A stretch of DNA of 64,000 nucleotides from Labilibaculum sp. GTDB taxonomy: Bacteria > Bacteroidota > Bacteroidia > Bacteroidales > Marinifilaceae. The notes below the pieces were generated by a model, which saw only the letters and a program-made list of their open reading frames with translations, did no database searches and had not been told where the DNA came from. Position numbers and translations under genes: made by a program. The stretch covers positions 1 through 64,000 of the forward strand of contig JAEINT010000019.1 in assembly GCA_016342745.1 (NCBI GenBank), read 5' to 3'. This document shows, piece after piece, positions 34,077 through 42,860 of this stretch. The first letter of the stretch is position 1. Each line of letters starts with the position of its first letter.

Positions 34077-35633
34077 ATGTTTTCAAAACAAGACCTATCT
34101 CTATTTCAATCCAAATCGATTGATACAGAAAGAATTGATGAGCAAATCAATAATTTCAAAAATGGTTTTCCTAAAATGAAACTTAAGAAGCCAGCTACAA
34201 TTGATGACGGAATATCACAAATTAGTGATGAAGAACTGGAATTTTATCAGGAAGTGTTTACTGCACATGCGAAGAAACTTTCTCTTTTAAAATTTGTACC
34301 TGCCTCAGGAGCTGCGACAAGAATGTTTAAAATCCTATATGACTTTTTAAACACCTATCAGGACACTGAAGATGAATACTTAAAACTCCTTTGTGATAAA
34401 GGTCCAGAAACCATGTTTAACTTCTTCGAAAGACTTGAAGATTTTGCTTTTTATGGTGATTTGAGAAATATTGCTGCCGAAAATGACATGGACTTGGAGA
34501 AAATGCTCGATAAGAATCAATTCAAGCAGGTTCTAGCTTTACTTCTAACAAAAAAAGGGCTCAACTATGCGAGCTTGCCAAAAGGTCTGCTCAAATTTCA
34601 CAGATACAAACATTTCTCTAGAACCTCTTTCGAAGAACATCTAGTAGAAGCATTAAATTACGCCAAAGACACTGATGGTAATGCTCAGATCCACCTAACG
34701 GTATCTGAAGATCACAAAGAACTATTTGCTGATCGCCTAAGCAAAACCAGAGAAACCTTTGAAGAAAAATACAATGGCACATTAAATGTTGCCTATTCTG
34801 TTCAAAAGCCTTCGACCGACACAATCGCTGTTGATCCAAACAATGAACCTTTCCGTAACGAAGACGGATCGATTCTATTTAGACCCGGTGGTCACGGAGC
34901 TTTAATCGAAAATTTAAATGAACTAAATGCTGATGTTGTCTTTATTAAGAACATCGACAATGTTGTTCCTGATCGTTTGAAAGAAACAACCTATCAGTAC
35001 AAAAAAGCATTAGCAGGGGTTCTATTAGAATATCAGGCATTCCTATTCGATTACCTTAGAATGCTGGAAGAAGACAAAAATATCACTCCAGAACTGTTGG
35101 ATGAAATGCTAACATTTATGGAAGAAAAGCTTTGTACAAAAGCCCCAGCAAGCCTAAAGGTAGAGGATCAAGCTAAGGTAAAACAATACCTTATTTCGAA
35201 ATTCAACAGACCAATTCGTGTTTGTGGAATGGTGAAAAATGAAGGTGAACCTGGTGGTGGACCATTCTGGTCAAGAAACGGAGATGGATCAGTTTCTCTA
35301 CAGATTGTGGAAGGTTCACAAGTTGACATGACAGATGTAAGACAAAAGAACATTCTAGAAAGAGCAACTCACTTTAATCCTGTAGATTTGGTTTGTGGAA
35401 TTAAAGATTACAAAGGAAACAAGTTCGATTTACATCAATTTATTGACAAACAAACTGGTTTTATCTCGCACAAATCACACAATGGTAATGACCTGAAAGC
35501 AATGGAATTACCTGGATTATGGAATGGTGCAATGTCTGATTGGAATACCATCTTTGTTGAGGTGCCAATCATTACCTTTAATCCTGTAAAAACAGTATTT
35601 GATTTACTAAGAATAGAACACAGAAACTTATAA
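34077..35633 (+). CDS. DUF4301-family protein
   Basis: A 518-aa cytosolic protein with no signal peptide. Landmarks are LLKFVPASGAATRMFKILYD, LFRPGGHGALIENLNEL, FIKNIDNVVPDRLK and VKNEGEPGGGPFWSRNGDGS. The first and second blocks recall nucleotide-sugar pyrophosphorylases (a nucleotide loop, and a GHG followed by an acidic KNIDNV region), so a nucleotidyl-transfer activity is a reasonable guess, not shown. The start at 34077 is preferred over 34050 because MFSKQDLSLFQ opens the conserved part. A terminator follows; monocistronic. Confidence 0.85.
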   Translation: MFSKQDLSLFQSKSIDTERIDEQINNFKNGFPKMKLKKPATIDDGISQISDEELEFYQEVFTAHAKKLSLLKFVPASGAATRMFKILYDFLNTYQDTEDEYLKLLCDKGPETMFNFFERLEDFAFYGDLRNIAAENDMDLEKMLDKNQFKQVLALLLTKKGLNYASLPKGLLKFHRYKHFSRTSFEEHLVEALNYAKDTDGNAQIHLTVSEDHKELFADRLSKTRETFEEKYNGTLNVAYSVQKPSTDTIAVDPNNEPFRNEDGSILFRPGGHGALIENLNELNADVVFIKNIDNVVPDRLKETTYQYKKALAGVLLEYQAFLFDYLRMLEEDKNITPELLDEMLTFMEEKLCTKAPASLKVEDQAKVKQYLISKFNRPIRVCGMVKNEGEPGGGPFWSRNGDGSVSLQIVEGSQVDMTDVRQKNILERATHFNPVDLVCGIKDYKGNKFDLHQFIDKQTGFISHKSHNGNDLKAMELPGLWNGAMSDWNTIFVEVPIITFNPVKTVFDLLRIEHRNL

Positions 35634-35638
35634 TTAAC

Positions 35639-35670
35639 AAAGGCCTCGCTAACTGAGGCCTTTTATTTTG
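35639..35670 (+). terminator. Terminator after the DUF4301 gene
   Basis: AAAGGCCTC pairs with GAGGCCTTT around GCTAACT, followed by TTATTTTG on the plus strand. It begins within 10 bases of the stop. Confidence 0.88.
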
Positions 35671-35714
35671 GGTAATACAGTAAAATGGACTAATTTTTGT
35701 TAATATCTTCTAAC

Positions 35715-35744
35715 TTGAATATTTTAAAATTAATCCTATTTTTG
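35715..35744 (+). promoter_or_regulatory. Promoter of the TPR/DUF368/aroE group
   Basis: TTG (35715-35717), a 19-base spacer and TATTTTTG (35737-35744) match the phylum consensus at every position. It predicts a leader of about 22 bases. Confidence 0.75.
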
Positions 35745-35772
35745 CAGTGCAATAATCATTTTAATTTGGTAG

Positions 35773-37176
35773 ATGATAGATAATACAGAAAACTATCTTG
35801 ATGATGACGCACTTACGCTCGTAAGTCGCTTTGAAGAAATGGTTAAAGCTGAAACGCTTTATTACTTCGATGTGCACGAATTTGAGAGCATCATTGATCA
35901 CTATATTGAAAAAAGCAATCTTTCGGAAGCAGTAAAAGTTTCGAACATTGCTAACAAGCAGCACCCTGCTGCCATATCATTACAAATTAAAAAGGCTCAA
36001 ATCCTTGTGGATCGGGGCCAACATCTTGAGGCGCTTGCTATTTTAAAGAAAGTGCAAAGCATTGAATCAACTAACAAAGAAATATTTCTTTTAAAAGGGA
36101 ATATATACAATCTTTTAGGAAAGCATCACAGTGCTAAAATTCAATTCGACCAAGCCCTTGAAGTAAGTTATGAAAATCGAGAAGACCTATTATTTAGAAT
36201 CGCATTGGCTTTTGAACAATTAAGTCAGTTTCATCTAGCTATTGATTATTTAGAAGAAGCTTTAGAATTGGATGAAGAAGATTCGGAAGTTTTGTTTGAA
36301 TTAGCCTATTGCTATGAAAAAACCGGGCAAGACGAAAAAAGTATTGTTACCTACGATCGATTTCTTGAATTGAATCCTTTTTCGGATAATGCATGGTACA
36401 ACATTGGCATTGTGTTTAATCGCGTAGGTAATTTTGTAAGAGCCGTAGAAGCATACGAATACACCTTAGCAATAAATGATCAGCACAGCAAAGCCTACTT
36501 TAACAAGGCGAATGCATTGGCTAATCAAGGGCTTTTCGAAGACGCAATTAAAAGCTATACTGAATATCTTGAATTTGAAGATGATCATGCATCAACCTAT
36601 TCATATATAGGCGAATGCTTTGAGAAGTTGAATGAATATGAGCAAGCCTTAATCAATTACGAAACTGCCATTAAAACAGATGAAAACCTTGCAGACCCTT
36701 GGTTTGGAATGGGCTTAATTCTGATGTATCAAGATAAAATTGACGAAAGTTTGGTCTACCTTGAAAAGGCAAAAACATTAGACGATACAAATTCTGATTA
36801 TTGGTTTGCTCTTGGCTCGGCTTATGCTAGAGCTGAATCTCCACAAAAAGCGGTAGAAGCATTTAGAGAGGCGATCGAATTGGATCCTTACGATTCAACT
36901 TACCCTATTACACTAGCGGAATATTACCATCAGAATGAAAATGAAGATACTGCAATTGATGTGCTTTTGGAAGGTCTTAACCAAACACCAGATTGCCCAC
37001 AACTCTTAAGTAATTTGGCTGCATATTATGCAATTACAGGAGATTTAGGTGCATCGGAGCATTACATCAGAAAGGCAATTGATATTGATTCTGAAAACAT
37101 CGATGACATCTTCCTACAATTCCCTGAATTGAAGGATAATAAACTCTTTACAAAACTGATTCAAACAAAACAATAA
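35773..37176 (+). CDS. Cytosolic tetratricopeptide-repeat protein
   Basis: 467 aa without a signal peptide, built almost wholly of TPRs (AIDYLEEALELDEEDSEV, SIVTYDRFLELNPFSDNAWY, AVEAYEYTLAINDQHSKAY, AVEAFREAIELDPYDSTYP). It is strongly acidic. It probably serves as a protein-binding scaffold. It begins a plus-strand group with DUF368 (about 40 bases later) and aroE, and no terminator was seen between them. Function otherwise unknown. Confidence 0.85.
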   Translation: MIDNTENYLDDDALTLVSRFEEMVKAETLYYFDVHEFESIIDHYIEKSNLSEAVKVSNIANKQHPAAISLQIKKAQILVDRGQHLEALAILKKVQSIESTNKEIFLLKGNIYNLLGKHHSAKIQFDQALEVSYENREDLLFRIALAFEQLSQFHLAIDYLEEALELDEEDSEVLFELAYCYEKTGQDEKSIVTYDRFLELNPFSDNAWYNIGIVFNRVGNFVRAVEAYEYTLAINDQHSKAYFNKANALANQGLFEDAIKSYTEYLEFEDDHASTYSYIGECFEKLNEYEQALINYETAIKTDENLADPWFGMGLILMYQDKIDESLVYLEKAKTLDDTNSDYWFALGSAYARAESPQKAVEAFREAIELDPYDSTYPITLAEYYHQNENEDTAIDVLLEGLNQTPDCPQLLSNLAAYYAITGDLGASEHYIRKAIDIDSENIDDIFLQFPELKDNKLFTKLIQTKQ

Positions 37177-37216
37177 CGCTTAGCGTAAGCCATTATTGAT
37201 TCTCAAGTCATTAACT

Positions 37217-38149
37217 ATGTCTAGACAAATTAAAGATTACCTTTTCATTTCGCTTAAAGGAATGGGAATGGGTGCAGCAGATATCGTACCTGGTGTTTCT
37301 GGTGGAACAATCGCATTTATTACAGGAATTTACGAAGAGCTAATAAATAGTCTTAAATCAATTAATATTAGTGCAGTTAAACTACTATTCCAATTCAAAA
37401 TAAAAGATTTTTGGAAGGCCGTTAATGGTAATTTTCTAGCAGCTTTGGTCTTTGGAATTCTACTTAGCATTAAATCACTTGCGACGCTTATTACATATTT
37501 TCTAGAAGAACAGCCTATTCTTACATGGTCTTTCTTTTTTGGATTAATTGTAGCATCTGCTATTGTAATTGCCAAGAAGATCACCGAATGGAAGCCGCGA
37601 ACCATTATTGCTCTTTTACTTGGTATTGGAATTGCCTATATGATAACTGAAGTAACGCCAGCAGAGACACCTACTTCCTACTGGTTCTTATTTCTATCAG
37701 GAGCATTGGCAATTTGTGCGATGATACTACCTGGTATTTCAGGTGCATTTATTCTTCTTCTACTAGGCAAATATGAATACATTTTAAATGCTCTTAGCGC
37801 TTTTAAACTCGATGTTATTGCCGTTGTTGGTTGTGGAGCTGTTGTCGGACTCTTGAGTTTCTCTAACCTATTAAGTTGGTTGCTTAAGAAATACCACAAC
37901 ATGACCATTGGTTTGCTTTCTGGCTTCATGATTGGCTCTTTAAACAAGGTATGGCCATGGAAACAAACAGTATCTACCTTTGTCGATCGACATGGTGTAG
38001 AAAAACCACTACTACAAGAAAAGATCCTGCCACATACTTTCGAAAGCCTACAAGGACAAGATTCTCAATTACTTTTTGGAATCCTTCTTGCAATTGCTGG
38101 CTTTCTATTAATCTGGATCATGGAAAAATATTCTCCTGAAACAAAATAA
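37217..38149 (+). CDS. DUF368 membrane protein, probable undecaprenyl-phosphate translocase (PopT family)
   Basis: A 310-aa protein with about 9 hydrophobic helices. The inverted-repeat signatures GAADIVPGVSGGTIAFITGI and ILPGISGAFILLLLGKYEYI are the hallmarks of DUF368. Members were recently shown to return the lipid carrier undecaprenyl phosphate to the cytoplasmic face. That would feed both peptidoglycan and the surface polysaccharide made by the locus at 1.6-18.7 kb. MSRQIKDYLFISLKGMGMG at 37217 is taken as the start. Confidence 0.88.
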   Translation: MSRQIKDYLFISLKGMGMGAADIVPGVSGGTIAFITGIYEELINSLKSINISAVKLLFQFKIKDFWKAVNGNFLAALVFGILLSIKSLATLITYFLEEQPILTWSFFFGLIVASAIVIAKKITEWKPRTIIALLLGIGIAYMITEVTPAETPTSYWFLFLSGALAICAMILPGISGAFILLLLGKYEYILNALSAFKLDVIAVVGCGAVVGLLSFSNLLSWLLKKYHNMTIGLLSGFMIGSLNKVWPWKQTVSTFVDRHGVEKPLLQEKILPHTFESLQGQDSQLLFGILLAIAGFLLIWIMEKYSPETK

Positions 38150-38155
38150 AATCTC

Positions 38156-38896
38156 ATGGATACTTTTGGAATTCTAGGCTACCCTCTTGGGCATTCTTTC
38201 TCTAAGAAATACTTTACGGATAAATTTAAAAATGATGGTGTTAATGCCGATTTTTTAAACTTTGAACTGCCAGCAATAAGTGAATTTCCAAAAATCCTAA
38301 ACCAACACAAGAACCTAAAAGGATTTTGTGTTACCATTCCATACAAACAAGATGTGATTCAATTTCTTGATGAGATTGATCCCTTAGCAAAGCGAATTGG
38401 TGCAGTTAATTCGGTTCAAATTATTCGCGATGCAAACAAAGCCAAACTTGTCGGATACAATACCGATATTCATGGCTTTATGAATTCCCTAAAACCGTTT
38501 CTGAATGGGGAAAAACCAAAAGCCTTAATATTAGGAACGGGTGGCGTTTCCAAAGCAGTAGCCACAGGACTAGAGGAATTAGAAATCCCTTATACTTTTG
38601 TATCGAGAACTGCAGGAGAAAACAAACTAAGCTACGAGATGCTTACTTCTCAAATAATGGAAGACTACCATCTTATTGTGAACTGTACACCTCTTGGAAC
38701 CTTCCCTAAAGATGATACTTGCCCAAATATTCCCTACCAATACCTAACTAAGAATCATTTCTTGTACGATGTGGTGTACAATCCTGCAGAAACTCTTTTC
38801 ATGAAAAAAGGAGCTGAGAAAGGTGCACAAACACTAAATGGATTGCAAATGCTTCTCCTTCAGGCAGAAAGAAATTGGAAAATCTGGAATCAATAA
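38156..38896 (+). CDS. aroE: Shikimate dehydrogenase
   Basis: Reduces 3-dehydroshikimate with NADPH in aromatic amino-acid synthesis. GYPLGHSFSKKYF is the substrate site, Lys64 (VTIPYKQD) and Asp104 (YNTDIHGF) the catalytic pair, and LILGTGGVSKAV the nucleotide loop. 246 aa, slightly shorter than the 270 aa of E. coli AroE. It begins 6 bases after the DUF368 gene, so it is co-transcribed. Confidence 0.95.
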   Translation: MDTFGILGYPLGHSFSKKYFTDKFKNDGVNADFLNFELPAISEFPKILNQHKNLKGFCVTIPYKQDVIQFLDEIDPLAKRIGAVNSVQIIRDANKAKLVGYNTDIHGFMNSLKPFLNGEKPKALILGTGGVSKAVATGLEELEIPYTFVSRTAGENKLSYEMLTSQIMEDYHLIVNCTPLGTFPKDDTCPNIPYQYLTKNHFLYDVVYNPAETLFMKKGAEKGAQTLNGLQMLLLQAERNWKIWNQ

Positions 38897-39052
38897 GTTA
38901 AGCCGAATACACTTTTTCGTTTAGACCTAAGCTATAATTATATATTTTGTTTAATTAGTATGCTTTTTATAAATTCGAACTCACTATCATTCGACTACTA
39001 ACTCATATTAGACATTGAGCTAATCGAATGCGGATACCCAAAATTCGACCAG

Positions 39053-41437
39053 ATGCCTGATAAAAACGATAAGATACAAGAGCTCCTGAGAAAACAAGAA
39101 TCTCTTTGGAACAAGCAAGAATTACTTTCAAATGAAATAAATGATTTACGCTTCGAAATTACTCGTTTGCAGCAATCCGATAGCCAAACGCTACAGGAAA
39201 AGCCAAAAGTTGAAACGCTGAATGATATCTTGTTAGAGTACAAAACCCCACAAGAACAAACTCCAAGCACACGAGAAATAAAAGAAAGTGTTGCAGATAA
39301 AAACAAAGCCCGTAAATCTGAAACAAAACAAACAGTTGCAAGTCAGAACAAAGCACCTAAACTAGATCTTGAGAAATTTATTGGTGAAAATCTCATCAAT
39401 AAAATTGGGATTATCATTACGGTGATTGGTGTGTCTATTGGCGCAAAATATTCTATCGACAATGATCTAATTAGTCCTTTAACCAGAATTATCTTGGGTT
39501 ATTTGGCTGGTATCGGCTTACTCGGCTTCGGAATTAAGCTAAAAGAAAAATACGAAAGTTACAGTGCCGTTTTGGTAAGTGGCGCCATTGCAATCATGTA
39601 TTTTATTACCTATGCAGCATACAGTTTTTACGAACTCTTTCCACAAACTCTAGCTTTTATTCTCATGCTCGTCTTTACTGTTTTTACAGTAGTTGCAGCG
39701 ATTAATTACAACAAACAAGTGATTGCACACATTGGTTTGGTTGGTGCTTATGCTGTCCCATTCCTACTTAGCGATGGTTCAGGAAAAGTTGCCGTTCTTT
39801 TTAGCTATATGGCGATTATCAACATTGGAATTTTATTTCTCGCCTTCAAAAAACACTGGAAACCATTATACTATTCAGCATTCTCTTTAAGTTGGCTAAT
39901 CTATTTCTCATGGTTTGTAGGAGACTATTCTTACGATGAACATTTTTCTCTTGCCAGCACATTTTTGTTTGTGTTTTTTGCAACCTTCTACCTCATGTTC
40001 CTTGCTTACAAATTGGTTCGCAAAGAAGCTTTAGAGAAAACCAACAGCTCTTTATTGCTAAGCAACTCTTTTATATTTTATGGCATCGGAATTGCGCTTT
40101 TGAGCAAAAACCACGATGAATATCTTGGCCTTTTCACTCTTTGCAACGCAATTTTACACAGCATCGTAAGTATTATCGTTTACAAACGAAATCTTGCTGA
40201 CAAAAATATTTTTTACCTGATATCTGGATTGGTTCTGATTTTTACCACCATAACCATACCTGTGCAATTAGATGGCAATTGGGTTACACTACTTTGGGTT
40301 ACCGAAGCTGCTCTTTTATTTTGGATTGGGCGAACTAAAAAAGTCTCCATATACGAGCTACTGTCCTATCCTATGATGATTTTGGCATTCTCTAGCATCC
40401 TACAAGACTGGAGCGAAATGTACTATTCCTATCATGTATCCGATCTATTATCAAAAATTACACCTATACTTAACGTACATTTTCTTAGCGCTATACTATT
40501 CATTGTTTCCTTTGGCTTTATCAATCGAATCAATTACAATCCGAAGTATCCATCACAAATCACATCGAAGGAATTCCTTAGCAAAGCAATTTCCTTTCTA
40601 GTGCCATCCATCTTACTATTTACCCTTTATTTTTCTTTACGGATGGAGATCGATACCTACTGGAAACAAGTATTTAGCGATTCGGCAATTTCTGTTCAAG
40701 CAGATGGCCAAGACTATGCACGCACAATTAAAAACTTTGACATCAAGAACTTTCAAAGCATATGGATCATTAACTATTCTTTGTTGTTTTTCGCACTGCT
40801 TTCCTTTGTTAATATCAAGAAAATTCAGAACAAAAAACTCGATTATGCTTGCACTGGTTTACTTGCCTTTACGGTGATTTTATTCCTAACACAAGGACTT
40901 TATGCCATAAGCGAATTAAGAGAGGCTTATTTGAACAACGAACAATCGGAGTACTTTCAACATGGGGCCTTTAATATTATCATTCGATACATTTCCATGG
41001 GATTTGCAGGATTAGCCTTGGGCGCTTTATACATGCAAATTAAAGAGCGTTTAAACACCAAAAGCTTACGACTTGGCTTCGAATATTTACTAGCTACCTC
41101 TATCTTATGGATCCTAAGCAGCGAATTGTTAAACTGGATGGACATTACTGGATCTGCTCAATCGTACAAACTTGGTTTGAGTATTCTTTGGGGATCTTAT
41201 GCCTTATTACTGATTTCTTTTGGGATATGGAAAAACAAAAAGCATTTGCGAATTGCAGCAATCGGATGGTTTGGCATTACGCTCGTTAAGCTATTCTTTT
41301 ACGACATTTCGCATCTGAGCACAATCGCAAAAACAATCGTATTTGTATCATTGGGAATCTTACTTCTAATTACCTCGTTTCTATACAACAAGTATAAAAG
41401 CAATATTTCTGAGGAAGCTGATACCGAGATCAATTAA
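39053..41437 (+). CDS. DUF2339 polytopic membrane protein
   Basis: A 794-aa protein. A coiled-coil N-terminus (about 1-60, KIQELLRKQESLWNKQELL) and a charged linker precede the DUF2339 start FIGENLINKIGIIITVIGVS. About 20 closely spaced hydrophobic helices follow to the C-terminus. The family is widespread, usually paired with DUF3999 as here, and its function is unknown. Envelope or cell-surface transport roles are speculation. Confidence 0.88.
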   Translation: MPDKNDKIQELLRKQESLWNKQELLSNEINDLRFEITRLQQSDSQTLQEKPKVETLNDILLEYKTPQEQTPSTREIKESVADKNKARKSETKQTVASQNKAPKLDLEKFIGENLINKIGIIITVIGVSIGAKYSIDNDLISPLTRIILGYLAGIGLLGFGIKLKEKYESYSAVLVSGAIAIMYFITYAAYSFYELFPQTLAFILMLVFTVFTVVAAINYNKQVIAHIGLVGAYAVPFLLSDGSGKVAVLFSYMAIINIGILFLAFKKHWKPLYYSAFSLSWLIYFSWFVGDYSYDEHFSLASTFLFVFFATFYLMFLAYKLVRKEALEKTNSSLLLSNSFIFYGIGIALLSKNHDEYLGLFTLCNAILHSIVSIIVYKRNLADKNIFYLISGLVLIFTTITIPVQLDGNWVTLLWVTEAALLFWIGRTKKVSIYELLSYPMMILAFSSILQDWSEMYYSYHVSDLLSKITPILNVHFLSAILFIVSFGFINRINYNPKYPSQITSKEFLSKAISFLVPSILLFTLYFSLRMEIDTYWKQVFSDSAISVQADGQDYARTIKNFDIKNFQSIWIINYSLLFFALLSFVNIKKIQNKKLDYACTGLLAFTVILFLTQGLYAISELREAYLNNEQSEYFQHGAFNIIIRYISMGFAGLALGALYMQIKERLNTKSLRLGFEYLLATSILWILSSELLNWMDITGSAQSYKLGLSILWGSYALLLISFGIWKNKKHLRIAAIGWFGITLVKLFFYDISHLSTIAKTIVFVSLGILLLITSFLYNKYKSNISEEADTEIN

Positions 41438-41484
41438 ATAGACAAAGAAGAATCGAGAGATCCTTAGCATATAAAACTCTAATC

Positions 41485-42723
41485 ATGAAAACTAGAATCT
41501 GTATCTACCTGTTCCTTTTTGTTTGCACCAATTCGTTCGCACAAGCAAAAGACTACGATTACCAAAGAGAGTTAATTGGAGTTACAGATCAGTGGCATAA
41601 ACTAGACTTGCCAAATGATTTATTCGCTAAGCTTTCTACCGATTTATCGGATATTAGAATCCTTGGGATCTCAGCGAACAAGGATACGTTGGAGGCACCT
41701 TATTTAATTCAAGCCTCGAAAGAAACGATTAAAACAAAGCATGTCGATTTTAAATTATTGAATAGCACGCACAATAAAAATGGATATTACTATTCGTTTA
41801 AAGTACCAACGGCCGATGCAATCAATCAAATTCAGTTGGATTTTAAACAGGATAATTTCGACTGGGCTGTTTCTTTGCAAGGAAGTCAAAACCAAAAGGA
41901 TTGGTACACCATTATTGAAGACTACCGAATACTATCCATTAGTAATCAGCACACCGATTACAAACATACACAAGTAAATTTCCCTGCGGCCAATTTTCCC
42001 TATTTCAGATTGCACGTAGCGAGCAATGAAAAACCAGAATTGCAAAAAGCGAACTTGTTACGCAAAGAAGTGGTGAACGGAAAATTGAGAAATTACCAGA
42101 TTAAAAAACAAGAGATAAATCAGAACAAAAAGAGGAAAACAAGCGAAATTGACATTGATTTAGAAGCTCCTGTTCTGATTAGTAGTCTGACAATAAAGAT
42201 AGACGAAGCCTTCGACTACTATCGCCCAATTAGTATTCGCTATGTTACCGATAGTGTAAAAACAGAAAAAGGTTGGAAATACAATTACAGAACCATTACT
42301 TCGGGAACCTTATCGTCACTTGAAAAAAATGTATTCAAATTCAAAAGCATAAAAGCTCAACATTTAAAAGTGATCATCTCCAACCAAGATAATCAGGCAC
42401 TAAAGGTAAGTGGTATTGAAGTAAGGGGATACATCTGGCAACTGCTTGCTCGCTTTAAGGAACCTGCCTCATATTTCTTGACCTACGGCAATAGCCAAGC
42501 AAGTAAACCCAATTACGATATCGCCCGTTTTTCAAATAAAATACCGAATGAAATCGCAGCAATTACTTTGGGTAAAGAACAAGCCATTAAAAAGAAAGCC
42601 AAAACGCCAAAAGAAGGCCTGTTTATGAACAAAACATGGCTTTGGGGAATAATCGGTCTTATGATACTTCTACTGGCTTGGTTCACCTTAAAAATGATGA
42701 AGAAAACAGAAGATAAGAATTGA
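41485..42723 (+). CDS. DUF3999-family protein, partner of DUF2339
   Basis: 412 aa with signal peptide (ICIYLFLFVCTNSFAQ), an extracytoplasmic beta-rich region with two similar halves (DWAVSLQGSQNQKDWYTI; LEAPVLISSLTIKIDEAFDY) and a C-terminal anchor (LWGIIGLMILLLAWFTLK). The pattern recalls two discoidin-like domains tethered to the inner membrane. It lies 47 bases after DUF2339 and is probably in the same transcript. Function unknown. Confidence 0.85.
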   Translation: MKTRICIYLFLFVCTNSFAQAKDYDYQRELIGVTDQWHKLDLPNDLFAKLSTDLSDIRILGISANKDTLEAPYLIQASKETIKTKHVDFKLLNSTHNKNGYYYSFKVPTADAINQIQLDFKQDNFDWAVSLQGSQNQKDWYTIIEDYRILSISNQHTDYKHTQVNFPAANFPYFRLHVASNEKPELQKANLLRKEVVNGKLRNYQIKKQEINQNKKRKTSEIDIDLEAPVLISSLTIKIDEAFDYYRPISIRYVTDSVKTEKGWKYNYRTITSGTLSSLEKNVFKFKSIKAQHLKVIISNQDNQALKVSGIEVRGYIWQLLARFKEPASYFLTYGNSQASKPNYDIARFSNKIPNEIAAITLGKEQAIKKKAKTPKEGLFMNKTWLWGIIGLMILLLAWFTLKMMKKTEDKN

Positions 42724-42860
42724 AAAAAACAATATTGCATTAATGCTGTTTGTGACATTGAACAAGAGTGGAACAACTCACTTTATAAATTATTATCAGG
42801 ATAATGCCAAAAAATTTAATACTACTCTTAAACTTAACCTTCAATATTTGAAACATTAAA

